Shown piece by piece: positions 1 through 9,408 of a stretch of 64,000 nt of DNA; position 1 is the stretch's first letter, and the number at the start of each line of letters is the position of its first letter. Where the stretch lies: assembly GCA_964587165.1 (NCBI GenBank), contig CAZPKH010000004.1:1-64000 (forward strand), given 5' to 3'. The notes under the pieces are model-generated. The model saw only the letters and a list, made by a program, of their open reading frames with translations. It was not told where the DNA came from and ran no database searches. Both the position numbers and the translations under genes were made by a program. This DNA comes from CAZPKH01 sp964587165. Its GTDB lineage: Bacteria > Bacteroidota > Bacteroidia > Bacteroidales > Muribaculaceae.

Positions 1-1479
1 GGCGCGGGTCTTGTTGAGGTGCTCGATCTGCTCGCGACGCACCTCGGTATTGTCGCTCTCGAGGATATCGATGGGATCTTCGTGGTCGAGACGGTATTTG
101 TTGATACCGACGATGGTCTGACGGCCGGAGTCGATGCGGGCCTGTGTGCGGGCCGAAGCTTCTTCGATCTTCAGCTTGGGCAGACCGGTCTCGATAGCCT
201 TAGCCATACCGCCGAGTTTCTCGATCTCCTGGATGTGCTCCCATGCGCGGTGTGCGATCTCGTCGGTGAGAGCTTCGATATAGTAGGAACCGGCCCAGGG
301 GTCTACCTGTTTGGTCACCATTGTCTCCTCCTGGATGTAGATCTGAGTATTGCGGGCGATACGTGCCGAGAAGTCGGTGGGGAGGGCGATAGCCTCGTCG
401 AGGGCGTTGGTATGGAGGCTCTGTGTGTGGCCGAGAGCGGCACCCATGGCCTCGATACATGTACGGCCTACGTTGTTGAAAGGATCCTGCTCGGTGAGCG
501 ACCATCCGGATGTCTGGCAGTGAGTACGCAGTGCAAGCGATTTGGGGTTCTTGGGGTTGAACTGTTTCACGATCTTGGCCCAGAGCATACGTGCGGCACG
601 CATCTTGGCGATCTCCATGAAGAAGTTCATACCAACGGCCCAGAAGAACGACAGACGCGGAGCGAAAGCGTCGATATCCATGCCTGCATTCACACCGGCG
701 CGGAGGTATTCGAGACCGTCGGCCAGGGTGTAGGCGAGCTCGATGTCGCAGGTAGCACCTGCCTCCTGCATGTGGTAGCCGGAGATCGAGATCGAGTTGA
801 ACTTAGGCATATTCTTCGATGTGTACTCGAAGATGTCGGCGATGATACGCATCGAGAACTCCGGCGGGTAGATATAGGTGTTGCGCACCATGAACTCCTT
901 GAGGATGTCGTTCTGGATCGTACCGGCCATCTCTTCAAGTTTGGCACCCTGCTCCAGACCGGCGTTGATGTAGAATGCGAGCACCGGAAGCACAGCGCCG
1001 TTCATGGTCATCGACACCGACATTTTATTCAGAGGTATACCGTCAAAGAGCACCTTCATGTCGTCGAGCGAGCAGATCGACACACCTGCTTTGCCGACGT
1101 CGCCCACCACGCGCTCGTGGTCGGCATCGTAGCCGCGGTGTGTGGGGAGGTCGAATGCCACCGACAGACCTTTCTGGCCCGACGCAAGGTTGCGGCGGTA
1201 GAAGGCGTTCGACTCGGCTGCTGTCGAGAATCCTGCATACTGGCGGATGGTCCAGGGGCGCAGGGGGTACATGGCGCTGTACGGACCGCGGAGGAACGGA
1301 GGCAGACCCGACACATAGTTCAGGTGCTCGAGCCCTTCGAGGTCGGCGCGGGTGTATATCGGTTTTACGGGTATGAGCTCGGGGGTGAGCCATTCTTCAC
1401 CCTTGAGCTGAGCTGCGGCCTGTGCGGGAGCTGCAAAGGCGTCGGCTGTGATGTCTATTGATTTGAAATCGGGTTTCAT
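1..1479 (-). CDS. mutB: Methylmalonyl-CoA mutase large subunit, C-terminus beyond window
   Basis: Catalytic chain of the adenosylcobalamin-dependent mutase that interconverts succinyl-CoA and (R)-methylmalonyl-CoA in propionate formation. The minus strand is open from an ATG at 1479 to the window edge, giving 493 codons. The protein begins MKPDFKSIDI and continues into the substrate-binding barrel; it reads NTEVRREQIEHLNK near the edge. The family is about 715 residues, so the C-terminal cobalamin-binding domain (DxHxxG) lies outside the window. It follows mutA after 36 nt and is almost certainly co-transcribed with it. The long open frame on the opposite strand is a shadow of this GC-rich gene. 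Confidence 0.95.
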   Translation of the reverse strand, partial: MKPDFKSIDITADAFAAPAQAAAQLKGEEWLTPELIPVKPIYTRADLEGLEHLNYVSGLPPFLRGPYSAMYPLRPWTIRQYAGFSTAAESNAFYRRNLASGQKGLSVAFDLPTHRGYDADHERVVGDVGKAGVSICSLDDMKVLFDGIPLNKMSVSMTMNGAVLPVLAFYINAGLEQGAKLEEMAGTIQNDILKEFMVRNTYIYPPEFSMRIIADIFEYTSKNMPKFNSISISGYHMQEAGATCDIELAYTLADGLEYLRAGVNAGMDIDAFAPRLSFFWAVGMNFFMEIAKMRAARMLWAKIVKQFNPKNPKSLALRTHCQTSGWSLTEQDPFNNVGRTCIEAMGAALGHTQSLHTNALDEAIALPTDFSARIARNTQIYIQEETMVTKQVDPWAGSYYIEALTDEIAHRAWEHIQEIEKLGGMAKAIETGLPKLKIEEASARTQARIDSGRQTIVGINKYRLDHEDPIDILESDNTEVRREQIEHLNKTRA

Positions 1480-1515
1480 TTTATATAGTTCGTTGGGGGG
1501 TAGGGTGAAGTGAGA

Positions 1516-3363
1516 TTACTTATTGAGAAGGCGGTTGTTGAAGTCGCGGAGCACATCAAGCACATTGCAGCGCACGTGGATGAAGTCGTTGATACCCTGA
1601 GCCTTCAGGTCGTCCATGCAGGCGGGAGCACCGGCCACTACAAACTCAGCGCGGCCGTCAAGGGCTTTGAACGCTGCGGGAGCATACTCGGCATATTCGT
1701 CGTCCGACGAGCAGAGCACCACTACGTCGGCCTCTTTTGCCACGGCTGCCTCGATACCTGCCTCGACGGTTTCGAAGCCGAGGTTGTCGATTATCTGATA
1801 GCCGGCGCAGCCGAAGAAGTTTGTGGAGAACTGAGCGCGAGCCAGACGCATAGCCAGGTTGCCGATTGTGAGCATGAACACTTTGGGGCGTTTTGCAGCA
1901 GCCTCGGTGGCAAGGCGGAGCTCCTCGAAAGCTGATGCTGCGCGGGTGGAGCGGAGAGCTTCAAACTCGGCTTCGCTGTCGTCGGCACAGCCGCAGCAGC
2001 AACCGGTCTTTTCGATCTTCTCGGCGGCAGTCTCGTTGATGTTGGGATACTGGTTTGTGCCAAGCAGTATCTCTTTGCGGCGAGCCACGTCGGTGTGACG
2101 TTTTTCGTTCGACTCGTTGACGGCTTTCTGCACCAGACCGGCATTGACAGCGGCCTCGAAACCACCCTGCTCGTCGACTACCTGCAGGAATAGCTTCCAT
2201 GCTTCGCGGGCGATGTTGACGGTGAGGGTCTCGACATAATATGAACCGCCGGCGGGATCGACCACCTTGTCAAGATGGCTCTCCTCTTTGAGGAGGAACT
2301 GCTGGTTGCGGGCGATACGCTCGGAGAAGTCGTCGGGAGTCTTGTAAGGTTTGTCGAACGGAGTGACGGTGATCGAGTCGACACCGGCGAGAGCGGCCGA
2401 CATGGCCTCTGTCTGCGAGCGGAGCAGGTTGACGTGAGCGTCGTAGATAGTCTGGTTGAACTGCGATGTCACGGCGTGTACCATCTGCTTGGCGGAATCT
2501 TTCGATTCGGGCTTATACTGCTCTACGATCTGAGCCCAGAGCATACGCGCAGCGCGGAATTTAGCAAGCTCCATGAAGTAGTTTGACGAAACGCCCATGT
2601 TGAATTTGATGCGTTTTGCCACGCAGTCAGCACACATACCGGCGTCGGTAAGAGCCGTCATCCACTGAGCGCCCCAAGCCAGGGCGTAGCCGAGCTCCTG
2701 ATATATGTAGGCACCGGCGTTGCTGAGCATGTATGAGTCTACGCTGAGCACACGCAGTCCGGGCACATCTTTAACTGCTTCCATCAGCTCCTTGGCAGTA
2801 GCGGTGATGTCGGCAGGGAATTTTGATCCGTGCTTGAGAGCACGCTTGAACGGGTTGAAATCCACCGAGCCGCGGAATGTGGCTTCGGCACCGTTCTCTT
2901 TTATATATTCCACGAGGGCTTTTGCCACTTCGAGAGCCTTGCGGGGGCAAGACTTGAGGTTGATCTCCACCTTGGCGAGATCAATGCCTTTGAGCAGCAC
3001 AGCCACATCGGCAGCATCTTTCACATCGAAGCCGAGGGAGTTGACACCTTTTGTGAGCACTTCCAGAGCTTTAGCATTTGCCTGCTCGGGGGTGTCGGCT
3101 ATGATCTCCTGGCGTGTGAGCCAGTCGTTGTCGGTGCGTGTGCCGCGCACATACGGGTACTCGCCGGGGAGCGAGTCGAGAGTCTTGAGCCCTTCGATAT
3201 CCTCGGCACGATACATAGGCTGCACGTTGAAGCCTTCGGAAGTACGCCACACAAGCTTTTTATCAAATGGAGCGCCTTTAAGGTCGGCCTCCACTTTGGC
3301 TTTCCATTCCTCGGTCGAAACCGGGGGGAATTGATCGAACAAACGTTCTTTGTTTTCTGACAT
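1516..3363 (-). CDS. mutA: Methylmalonyl-CoA mutase small subunit
   Basis: Non-catalytic beta chain (615 aa) of the MutAB heterodimer. The first ~430 residues form the mutase barrel-like domain, with motifs such as DPAGGSYYVE near residue 380. The C-terminal ~130 residues resemble a B12-binding fold (FMLTIGN, VVLCSSDDEYAEYAP) but lack the DxHxxG cobalt-ligand motif, as expected for the small chain. A cysteine cluster CCCGC sits at about residues 455-459 in the linker between domains; I do not know whether it binds metal. First gene of the mutAB unit, with a -7 box about 95 nt upstream. Confidence 0.95.
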   Translation of the reverse strand: MSENKERLFDQFPPVSTEEWKAKVEADLKGAPFDKKLVWRTSEGFNVQPMYRAEDIEGLKTLDSLPGEYPYVRGTRTDNDWLTRQEIIADTPEQANAKALEVLTKGVNSLGFDVKDAADVAVLLKGIDLAKVEINLKSCPRKALEVAKALVEYIKENGAEATFRGSVDFNPFKRALKHGSKFPADITATAKELMEAVKDVPGLRVLSVDSYMLSNAGAYIYQELGYALAWGAQWMTALTDAGMCADCVAKRIKFNMGVSSNYFMELAKFRAARMLWAQIVEQYKPESKDSAKQMVHAVTSQFNQTIYDAHVNLLRSQTEAMSAALAGVDSITVTPFDKPYKTPDDFSERIARNQQFLLKEESHLDKVVDPAGGSYYVETLTVNIAREAWKLFLQVVDEQGGFEAAVNAGLVQKAVNESNEKRHTDVARRKEILLGTNQYPNINETAAEKIEKTGCCCGCADDSEAEFEALRSTRAASAFEELRLATEAAAKRPKVFMLTIGNLAMRLARAQFSTNFFGCAGYQIIDNLGFETVEAGIEAAVAKEADVVVLCSSDDEYAEYAPAAFKALDGRAEFVVAGAPACMDDLKAQGINDFIHVRCNVLDVLRDFNNRLLNK

Positions 3364-3458
3364 GATGTGGTATTAAATATAAAATTTAAGATTAGTTATA
3401 TTTTCAAATTGCAAGCTATTTGTCGTCGCGGTTTACCGTCGCAGGCACACCGCAACTG

Positions 3459-3466
3459 CAAAGATA
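3459..3466 (-). promoter_or_regulatory. -7 box for mutAB
   Basis: The minus strand reads TATCTTTG followed by CA, matching the Bacteroidota -7 consensus TAnnTTTG. It implies a leader of about 90 nt before mutA. No clear TTTG -33 element is seen, and the leader is too short for a cobalamin riboswitch. Confidence 0.6.
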
Positions 3467-3587
3467 GCAATTATTTAGATATGACATAGTAATTTCCCGA
3501 TTTTTTGCTGTGGATTTTACTACGGCTCTGTGTAATCTTTTTGGGCCGGTCGGTTGTTATTCGTTTAACATAAATATACAAAAAATC

Positions 3588-4373
3588 ATGGTACCAAAAT
3601 TTCTTCACTTCGCCTCGCGCAAAGCGCGGCATCTCTTTCACGTGATCTCTAATGTCCGGCCTCTGGTCTGGATCGGTATTTATCTTATTGCAATCCCGAT
3701 ATTCGCCGTGCTCTACTCGCTGCTGCCGCAAGGGAGCTTCCGGGTGCCCGACGGCGGAAGTTTCGACTTCGGGGCGTGCATATATTATAGTATCGTGACT
3801 ATTTCGACCCTCGGCTTCGGCGACTACACGCCGTGCGTGGCCTCATCGGAGTGTCTGACGGCTCTGGAGGTGATGTGCGGCATCACGGTGCTGGGATTCT
3901 TCCTCAACGCCGTAGGAGCTATGAAGTCGGAGATCGACGTCGAGTCGGAGGCCGAGAAGCAGCGTCGCGTCAACATCTCCATCCAGAAGCAGCGCCTTGA
4001 GCAGATGACGCCCGCCACCCTCCGCGTGCTCCACGCTTTTGTGAATCACTGCAACAAGCTCGCTTCAGCAAAAAGCACCGAGACTACCCGCGCAGCCATC
4101 AACGACCTGATGAAAAGCGCCGCCCGCTGTTCGCTCACTCTCGATACGCTTCAGAATCACGTCGACCTGACTATCTGGCCCGAGCTGCTTGAAGATTGCT
4201 TCGCATTCGTGGCAAACTATCAGATACTTAGCATCGAGACCGGACCGAAGGCACTTTCGCTCGAAACCGACGGCACTCTCTCATCAGACCTTCAGACTTA
4301 TCTTGCCGACAACACCGCTCTCGCCGCCAAGATCGAAGCATCGCTCACCCGAGTGGCACTCCCCGAGGAATAA
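3588..4373 (+). CDS. Two-TM potassium channel protein
   Basis: Inner-membrane ion channel of the two-TM pore-loop type, 261 aa. TM1 is at about residues 26-46, the pore helix and selectivity filter at 62-82 with TLGFGD at 74-79 (a K+ signature), and TM2 at about 90-111. The remaining ~150 residues are a soluble helical cytoplasmic domain rich in Q, R and E. It has no recognisable RCK/TrkA nucleotide-binding motif. The ATG at 3588 is chosen over an in-frame ATG at 3510 because the extra 26 residues are not channel-like and overlap the AT-rich promoter zone. It is a monocistronic gene that converges on the porin gene through a shared terminator. The ligand or gating signal cannot be read from the sequence. 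Confidence 0.85.
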   Translation: MVPKFLHFASRKARHLFHVISNVRPLVWIGIYLIAIPIFAVLYSLLPQGSFRVPDGGSFDFGACIYYSIVTISTLGFGDYTPCVASSECLTALEVMCGITVLGFFLNAVGAMKSEIDVESEAEKQRRVNISIQKQRLEQMTPATLRVLHAFVNHCNKLASAKSTETTRAAINDLMKSAARCSLTLDTLQNHVDLTIWPELLEDCFAFVANYQILSIETGPKALSLETDGTLSSDLQTYLADNTALAAKIEASLTRVALPEE

Positions 4374-4390
4374 GTCATCTATTCCTCCAT

Positions 4391-4439
4391 AAAACATTAT
4401 CTCCCCCGGCTCAATCCGAACCGGGGGAGATAATGTTTT
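4391..4439. terminator. Bidirectional terminator, channel/porin
   Basis: Perfect 19-bp inverted repeat (arms 4391-4409 and 4421-4439) with an 11-nt loop. A-rich and T-rich flanks on both sides mean it can stop both converging transcripts. Confidence 0.9.
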
Positions 4440-4456
4440 ATAAGACCTGTTTTATT

Positions 4457-5731
4457 TTAGAATGTCACTGCGAGCTGCACCTGCACGCGGTTTGTATGGA
4501 GGCTGTTGCCCTGGAGGCTCTTGCGATGACCGTAGTCGTACTCCACGCCGGCCGATACAAACGAGTTGATGTTGTAGATCACATTGGCAGCTACATAATC
4601 ACCGTAGCGGTAAGAACCCTCGTCGGGATTCATCTTGTGGTCATACCAGTTGGTGAGGTGGCTGTATACGACGTTGGTCGACAGTTTATCCGTGATAGCG
4701 TAGCTCAAACCTCCTGTCACACCCATGCTCTTGACCATCTTCATGTGGCCGTCGCCGGTATCCATAGCGTCGATACAGAGGCCGTTGTCGTCCTGCAGGT
4801 ACGAGCTTATACCGCTGCCGTATGTCACGTTATAGTTTATGCTCAGCGGACCGTAGATCTTCGACATACCCGAGAGCTGAACGCCCAGACCGGTGAGAGT
4901 CTTGTTTGCATGCTCTACGGAGTTGCGGTACTGCATCGGGCGGATAAGACCGGAGAGACGTGCGTGTGCCGCGCCGCCGTTCCAATCATACTCAAGGTAG
5001 AGAGGCACAGCCGGAGTGCGCTGGTTCACTCCCTCAGCACCGCGACCGTAGGTCATCGACGCGGTAGGAGCCTCGATACCGACAGCTCCGTAGAAGTTTT
5101 TGGCCAGTTTCTGTCTCCACGATGCGGTGAAGAGGGTGGTGTAAGGATATGCGTTAGGACCTTCGAAGTCGATTGTCATAGGCTCGGCGGCAGCATCGGT
5201 GAAGAGGCTGGTGGTGTAACCGAGAGTCAATCCGCGGAACTTTGCATTGAGGTGAAGCACGCTGAATGTGTTATTGTTGCCGGTGAAGTTACCTTTGAAG
5301 AAGAATCCCACCTGATTCTCAGTGCCGGGCAGCGCAACAAAGTTCAAATAAAGAGAGGATGTCTGCCAAGCGAAGTCGAGCCCCGATCGGTTGCCGGGCT
5401 TCGAGGGTGTGATCGACGAAGGGGTGAAGAGGTAGGGCGAAGGCATGTTGTCGCCGAAGTCGTAGACAGCCTCGCCGAGGAACTGTGCGCCGATACCCAA
5501 ATAGTATTTATGATCTTTGCCAACTATGGCAAAACGCGGAAGGCCGTTGTCGTTGGGCGACAGAGGGGCATTCTCCTTGAGGTGACGCTCTATTGTGGCG
5601 ATGTCGACTGTATCGTTGTTGACTACCGAGAGCACATTATTTTCGAAATGTCGGTTGTCTCGTTGAGCCTGCGCGCTGAACGTAACCATCCCTGCCGCTA
5701 CTGCCGTAAGACTCAAAAGTAACTTCTTCAT
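4457..5731 (-). CDS. DcaP-like outer-membrane porin
   Basis: 424-aa exported protein with a clear signal peptide (MKKLLLSLTAVAAG to SAQAQ, about 22 residues). It then has alternating aromatic/polar beta strands and a C-terminal phenylalanine after VQLAV, the usual end of an outer-membrane barrel. The pattern fits the DcaP-like porins common in Muribaculaceae and relatives. An N-terminal segment of ~50 residues before the barrel could be a periplasmic extension. No SusC/SusD partner is adjacent, so this is a stand-alone diffusion channel; its substrate is unknown. The start at 5731 is fixed by the signal peptide. Confidence 0.75.
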   Translation of the reverse strand: MKKLLLSLTAVAAGMVTFSAQAQRDNRHFENNVLSVVNNDTVDIATIERHLKENAPLSPNDNGLPRFAIVGKDHKYYLGIGAQFLGEAVYDFGDNMPSPYLFTPSSITPSKPGNRSGLDFAWQTSSLYLNFVALPGTENQVGFFFKGNFTGNNNTFSVLHLNAKFRGLTLGYTTSLFTDAAAEPMTIDFEGPNAYPYTTLFTASWRQKLAKNFYGAVGIEAPTASMTYGRGAEGVNQRTPAVPLYLEYDWNGGAAHARLSGLIRPMQYRNSVEHANKTLTGLGVQLSGMSKIYGPLSINYNVTYGSGISSYLQDDNGLCIDAMDTGDGHMKMVKSMGVTGGLSYAITDKLSTNVVYSHLTNWYDHKMNPDEGSYRYGDYVAANVIYNINSFVSAGVEYDYGHRKSLQGNSLHTNRVQVQLAVTF

Positions 5732-5867
5732 AATTGGGTTGAGTTAAAATCGTGGAGTATATGTTTGTTTTTTTGTTTCTGCATTATAAACACCTGAAAA
5801 TGTAATTTGGATTACACCATATACAAATATTTTATCGTACCGAACAAAAATAGACACTCCCTCGTTG

Positions 5868-5875
5868 TATTTTTG
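5868..5875 (+). promoter_or_regulatory. -7 box for glsA
   Basis: TATTTTTG fits TAnnTTTG, about 72 nt upstream of glsA in an AT-rich intergenic region. No good -33 element is visible, so this is tentative. Confidence 0.4.
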
Positions 5876-5947
5876 TAACTAACTGCAAACGTTTCACTAC
5901 CCAACGAAAAATATTTCACTCAATAAAAAAACTTAAAGCCACACCTT

Positions 5948-6913
5948 ATGGAAAAGACCATTACGCATGCGCAGATCAAAGCCGCAGTCGAAGAAGCCTA
6001 CAACGAATGTAAGGATATAAAAGGCGGCCACAATGCCGACTATATCCCCTTCCTGGCTAATATCGATCCGAATCTATTCGGTCTGAGCGTCACACTGCCC
6101 GACGGCACGACATTCAATGTAGGAGATACCGAGTATAAGTTCGGTATCGAGTCTGTATCGAAAGTACTCACAGCAATCCTTGTTCTCAAACAGCATGGCC
6201 CGGAGGCAGTGCTCAAGCAGATCGGTGCTGATGCTACCGGCCTGCCGTTCAACTCTATCTTCGCCATTCTTCTCGAAAACGATCACCCCTCGACACCGCT
6301 TGTCAACGCCGGCGCAATCACCGCCTGCTCGATGGTCAACCCCGTGGGCGACTCATGGGGAAAATGGGAGGCTATCATCAATAATATCGCCGACCTCTGC
6401 GGCTCTGAAGCACAGGTGATCGACGAGCTCTACAAATCTGAATCGGAAACCAACTTCAACAACCGCGCCATCGCCTGGCTGCTCAAAAACTACAACCGTA
6501 TATACGACGACGTGCCCATGAGCCTGGATCTCTACACCCGCCAGTGCTCCGTAGGTATCACCGCATCGCAGCTCTCGATCTGCGCAGGCACCATAGCCAA
6601 CGGCGGTGTGAACCCCGTGACCAAAAAGCAGGTGTTCGCCCCCGAGATCGCGCCTAAGATCACAACCCTCATCTCGTCGGTAGGTTTCTATCAGAACACC
6701 GGCGACTGGCTCTACACCTCCGGTATCCCCGCCAAGAGCGGCGTGGGTGGCGGCGTGCTCGGCGTGATGCCCGGCGTGATGGGTATCGCAGCTTTCGCTC
6801 CTCCATTGGACGAGGCCGGCAACTCCGTGAAAGCGCAGGCAGCTGTGAAAGCCGTGATGCAGAAACTCGGACTCGGAGTGTTCAACGGCGACCGTGTGAC
6901 TGTGACAGCATAA
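5948..6913 (+). CDS. glsA: Glutaminase A
   Basis: Hydrolyses L-glutamine to glutamate and ammonia in the cytoplasm. The 321-aa length and the motif FGIESVSKV (catalytic S69-x-x-K72, beta-lactamase-like fold) match bacterial glutaminase A. Other family motifs are NAGAI near residue 120 and SGIPAKSGVGGG near 270. It is the first gene of a co-directional set with an MFS transporter (59 nt downstream) and asparaginase. That arrangement recalls the enteric glutaminase-plus-transporter acid-resistance pair, although the transporter family here is different. Ammonia release for pH homeostasis or nitrogen supply is an inference. Confidence 0.95.
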   Translation: MEKTITHAQIKAAVEEAYNECKDIKGGHNADYIPFLANIDPNLFGLSVTLPDGTTFNVGDTEYKFGIESVSKVLTAILVLKQHGPEAVLKQIGADATGLPFNSIFAILLENDHPSTPLVNAGAITACSMVNPVGDSWGKWEAIINNIADLCGSEAQVIDELYKSESETNFNNRAIAWLLKNYNRIYDDVPMSLDLYTRQCSVGITASQLSICAGTIANGGVNPVTKKQVFAPEIAPKITTLISSVGFYQNTGDWLYTSGIPAKSGVGGGVLGVMPGVMGIAAFAPPLDEAGNSVKAQAAVKAVMQKLGLGVFNGDRVTVTA

Positions 6914-6972
6914 CCTCCACAGCGCCTCAATGCACAGATTAAATAATTACTAACACTAAACGATATTCAACT

Positions 6973-8259
6973 ATGAAAGTACAAACAGGCAAAGGCACTA
7001 TCTCGATGATAGTTGTACTGGCAATCTGGTCGTTGTCGCTCGCCGTTGACCTTCCGGGCCTGGCTGTGACACCTATCGAGGGAAGTCTGCGCAGCATCTT
7101 CACCGATGCCACGGATTTGAAAATTCAGTTGCTCACCGTTCTCCCCAACCTGGTGATCATCCCCTTCGTACTCCTCTCGGGTAAGCTTTCCGAGAGTCGC
7201 CACAAAATCCTGATTATCGCGCTCGGTACGATACTGTATCTTATAGCCGGCGCATGGTCGATATTCTGTAACTCGCTCACGGGCTTAATCTGGCTCAGCT
7301 GTCTGCTCGGCGCAGGCTGCGGTCTGATCCTGCCTTTCTCCACCGGCCTTATTGCCGATGTGTTCACCGGAAAATACCGTATGAAACAGATGGGTATCAT
7401 CTCCGCTATCGGTAATATCGCCCTGGTGCTCGCCACATTTGCCGTGGGCTACCTCATCGCAGGCGACCTGGCCAACAACTGGCACCGTGCATTCTTCGTA
7501 TACCTGATCCCGCTTCTGTCGCTGGTACTTATCCCGTTCCTGCGCAAGATTCCTAAAGCCGACCTCGACACTACCGCTACCACCGATGCTACTGCTTCGA
7601 CAGCTACAACCACAGCGGCTACCGTGCCCGCTGTAGATGCCGACGGTTTCTCTACCAAGGGTCAGACCGTGAAAGGCGGCTTCTACGTAGGTCGTACCAT
7701 CTGGTTGCTTCTGGCTTACTTCTTCTTCGTATTCGCCACATGTATACCGTCGTACTATCTGCCTAACTTCGACTGGATCTCTTCGGAGAACGCTTCGACA
7801 ATGACCTCGGTATTCTACTTCGCGATGTTTGTCGTGGGCCTGGCACTTACTCCGGTGATGAAAGCCTTCCGTAAGACGACCTTTATCGTCGCCACAGGTA
7901 TGATAGTAGGTAGCTTCGCACTGTTCATCTTCGTACCGAAGAGCCTCGTGATCTACATCATCGCAGCAGCCCTCTGCGGTCTCGGCAACGGTATCGCCCA
8001 GCCTATCTTCTACACCAAGGCTACTGAAGTGGTGACCTCCGACAGCAAGTCGACCCTCTCGCTCGCATACCTCCAGGTAGCCAACTATGTAGCTATCTCG
8101 ATGGTGCCCGTGATCATCGGCGCAGGTGAGAAGATCTTCCACACCACCTCGACAATGTTCCCGTTCATCTTCGTAGGTATCGCAGCCGCAATCGTGATGG
8201 TATTCGTAGTGCTCCGCAGCCGCCACTTCGTATTCGGTATGTCGAAAAACTACTATTGA
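6973..8259 (+). CDS. MFS transporter in glutaminase/asparaginase cluster
   Basis: 428-aa major facilitator superfamily permease with 12 predicted membrane helices. A central loop at about residues 195-225 is rich in Ala and Thr. The N-terminal half has a family A-like loop (LLSGKLSESRHK, about residues 69-80) and an MFS-type GAGCGLILPFS helix. The substrate cannot be deduced from sequence. Its position between two amidohydrolase genes suggests uptake of glutamine/asparagine or exchange against glutamate/aspartate. A hairpin follows the stop, so ansA may be partly uncoupled from it. Confidence 0.85.
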   Translation: MKVQTGKGTISMIVVLAIWSLSLAVDLPGLAVTPIEGSLRSIFTDATDLKIQLLTVLPNLVIIPFVLLSGKLSESRHKILIIALGTILYLIAGAWSIFCNSLTGLIWLSCLLGAGCGLILPFSTGLIADVFTGKYRMKQMGIISAIGNIALVLATFAVGYLIAGDLANNWHRAFFVYLIPLLSLVLIPFLRKIPKADLDTTATTDATASTATTTAATVPAVDADGFSTKGQTVKGGFYVGRTIWLLLAYFFFVFATCIPSYYLPNFDWISSENASTMTSVFYFAMFVVGLALTPVMKAFRKTTFIVATGMIVGSFALFIFVPKSLVIYIIAAALCGLGNGIAQPIFYTKATEVVTSDSKSTLSLAYLQVANYVAISMVPVIIGAGEKIFHTTSTMFPFIFVGIAAAIVMVFVVLRSRHFVFGMSKNYY

Positions 8260-8277
8260 TCCACTGACTGAACTTAT

Positions 8278-8308
8278 TATGCCGGCGGCTTATACAGTCG
8301 CCGGCATA
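8278..8308 (+). terminator. Hairpin between MFS gene and ansA
   Basis: 10-bp GC-rich inverted repeat (8278-8287 and 8299-8308) with an 11-nt loop, followed by TATAAAAA rather than a T run. It could be a weak terminator or an mRNA-stabilising hairpin that sets the relative level of ansA. Confidence 0.55.
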
Positions 8309-8349
8309 TAAAAACACAAGGAATTGATTACTTTAAACCCAATAAAATT

Positions 8350-9390
8350 ATGGCAACAACAGCAAACAAACCCAAAATCCTGATCATCTATACCGGCGGT
8401 ACAATCGGTATGGTGGAAACTCCCGACGGACTCCAGCCGTTCGACTTCTCACACCTTATGGACAATGTGCCTAAGATCGGTCAGCTCGGCTACGACATCC
8501 AGAGCGTGCAGTTCCCCCAGCCTATCGACTCTTCGAACATGAACCCCTCATACTGGAATCAGATAGTAAAGGATATTGCCGACAATTACGATGAGTACGA
8601 CGGCTTCGTGGTGCTCCACGGCACCGACACGATGGCCTATACGGCTTCGGCACTGTCGTTCATGCTCCGCAACCTGCGCAAACCTGTGGTGATCACCGGC
8701 TCACAGCTCCCCATCGGCGCTACCCGCGAGGACGGTACAGAAAACCTTATCTCAGCTGTCGAGGTAGCAGCCGCCAAGGATGAGAACGGCGATCCTATGA
8801 TTCAGGAGGTCGTCATATCGTTCCAGGATTATATCGTGCGCGGATGCCGGTCCACAAAATTCACATCTACCGGTTTTCACGCTTTCAAGAGCTTCAACTA
8901 CCCCAACTTAGGTACTATCGACCTGCACATCAACTACGCCAAACCGTATCTGATGCGCCACTCCACAGCTCTGCCGCTTGAGCCGTTCTACTCGATGGAT
9001 CCTTCAGTGCTTGTGATGTGGCTCTATCCCGGCATCACCGAGGATGTGGTCAAGGCTCAGCTTGCCACACCGGGTATCAAGGCCGTGATACTCCGCACAT
9101 TCGGAGCCGGCAATGCTCCTACCGAGAAATGGTTCCTCGACGCAATCAGCGACGCCGTGAGCCGCGGCCTGATCGTGTTCAACGTGACACAGTGTATGAA
9201 CGGCGGCGACGAGCAGAAGCGCTACTACACCGGCGATATGCTCACCAAAGCCGGTGTAATCACAGGTCTCGACATCACAGTCGAGGCTGCCGTGACCAAG
9301 ATGATGTACCTGCTCGGCAGCGGCCTCACTACCGACGAGATCAAGTCATATCTCACCACATCGATAGTCGGTGAGATGACCGTCGACTGA
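8350..9390 (+). CDS. ansA: Type I (cytosolic) L-asparaginase
   Basis: Hydrolyses L-asparagine to aspartate and ammonia. The 346-aa protein has both family signatures: IYTGGTIGM near residue 13 (nucleophile T15) and LHGTDTMAYTAS near 89 (T92-D93). It has no signal peptide and matches the length of the cytosolic AnsA type. Together with glsA and the MFS gene it gives an amide-nitrogen utilisation cluster yielding glutamate, aspartate and ammonia. The start follows an AT-rich leader ending in AATAAAATT. Confidence 0.95.
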   Translation: MATTANKPKILIIYTGGTIGMVETPDGLQPFDFSHLMDNVPKIGQLGYDIQSVQFPQPIDSSNMNPSYWNQIVKDIADNYDEYDGFVVLHGTDTMAYTASALSFMLRNLRKPVVITGSQLPIGATREDGTENLISAVEVAAAKDENGDPMIQEVVISFQDYIVRGCRSTKFTSTGFHAFKSFNYPNLGTIDLHINYAKPYLMRHSTALPLEPFYSMDPSVLVMWLYPGITEDVVKAQLATPGIKAVILRTFGAGNAPTEKWFLDAISDAVSRGLIVFNVTQCMNGGDEQKRYYTGDMLTKAGVITGLDITVEAAVTKMMYLLGSGLTTDEIKSYLTTSIVGEMTVD

Positions 9391-9408
9391 TGCCTGACTG
9401 TTCGCACG

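Noticed and set aside
19..1461. Long open frame (480 codons) on the plus strand
   Set aside because: It is the mirror of the mutB coding strand; the minus translation is clearly methylmalonyl-CoA mutase and the plus product is a low-information, His/Val/Gly-rich sequence.
3364..3458. Cobalamin riboswitch ahead of mutAB
   Set aside because: The leader is only about 90 nt and shows no B12-box-like element; only a small GCGGT/ACCGC hairpin is visible.
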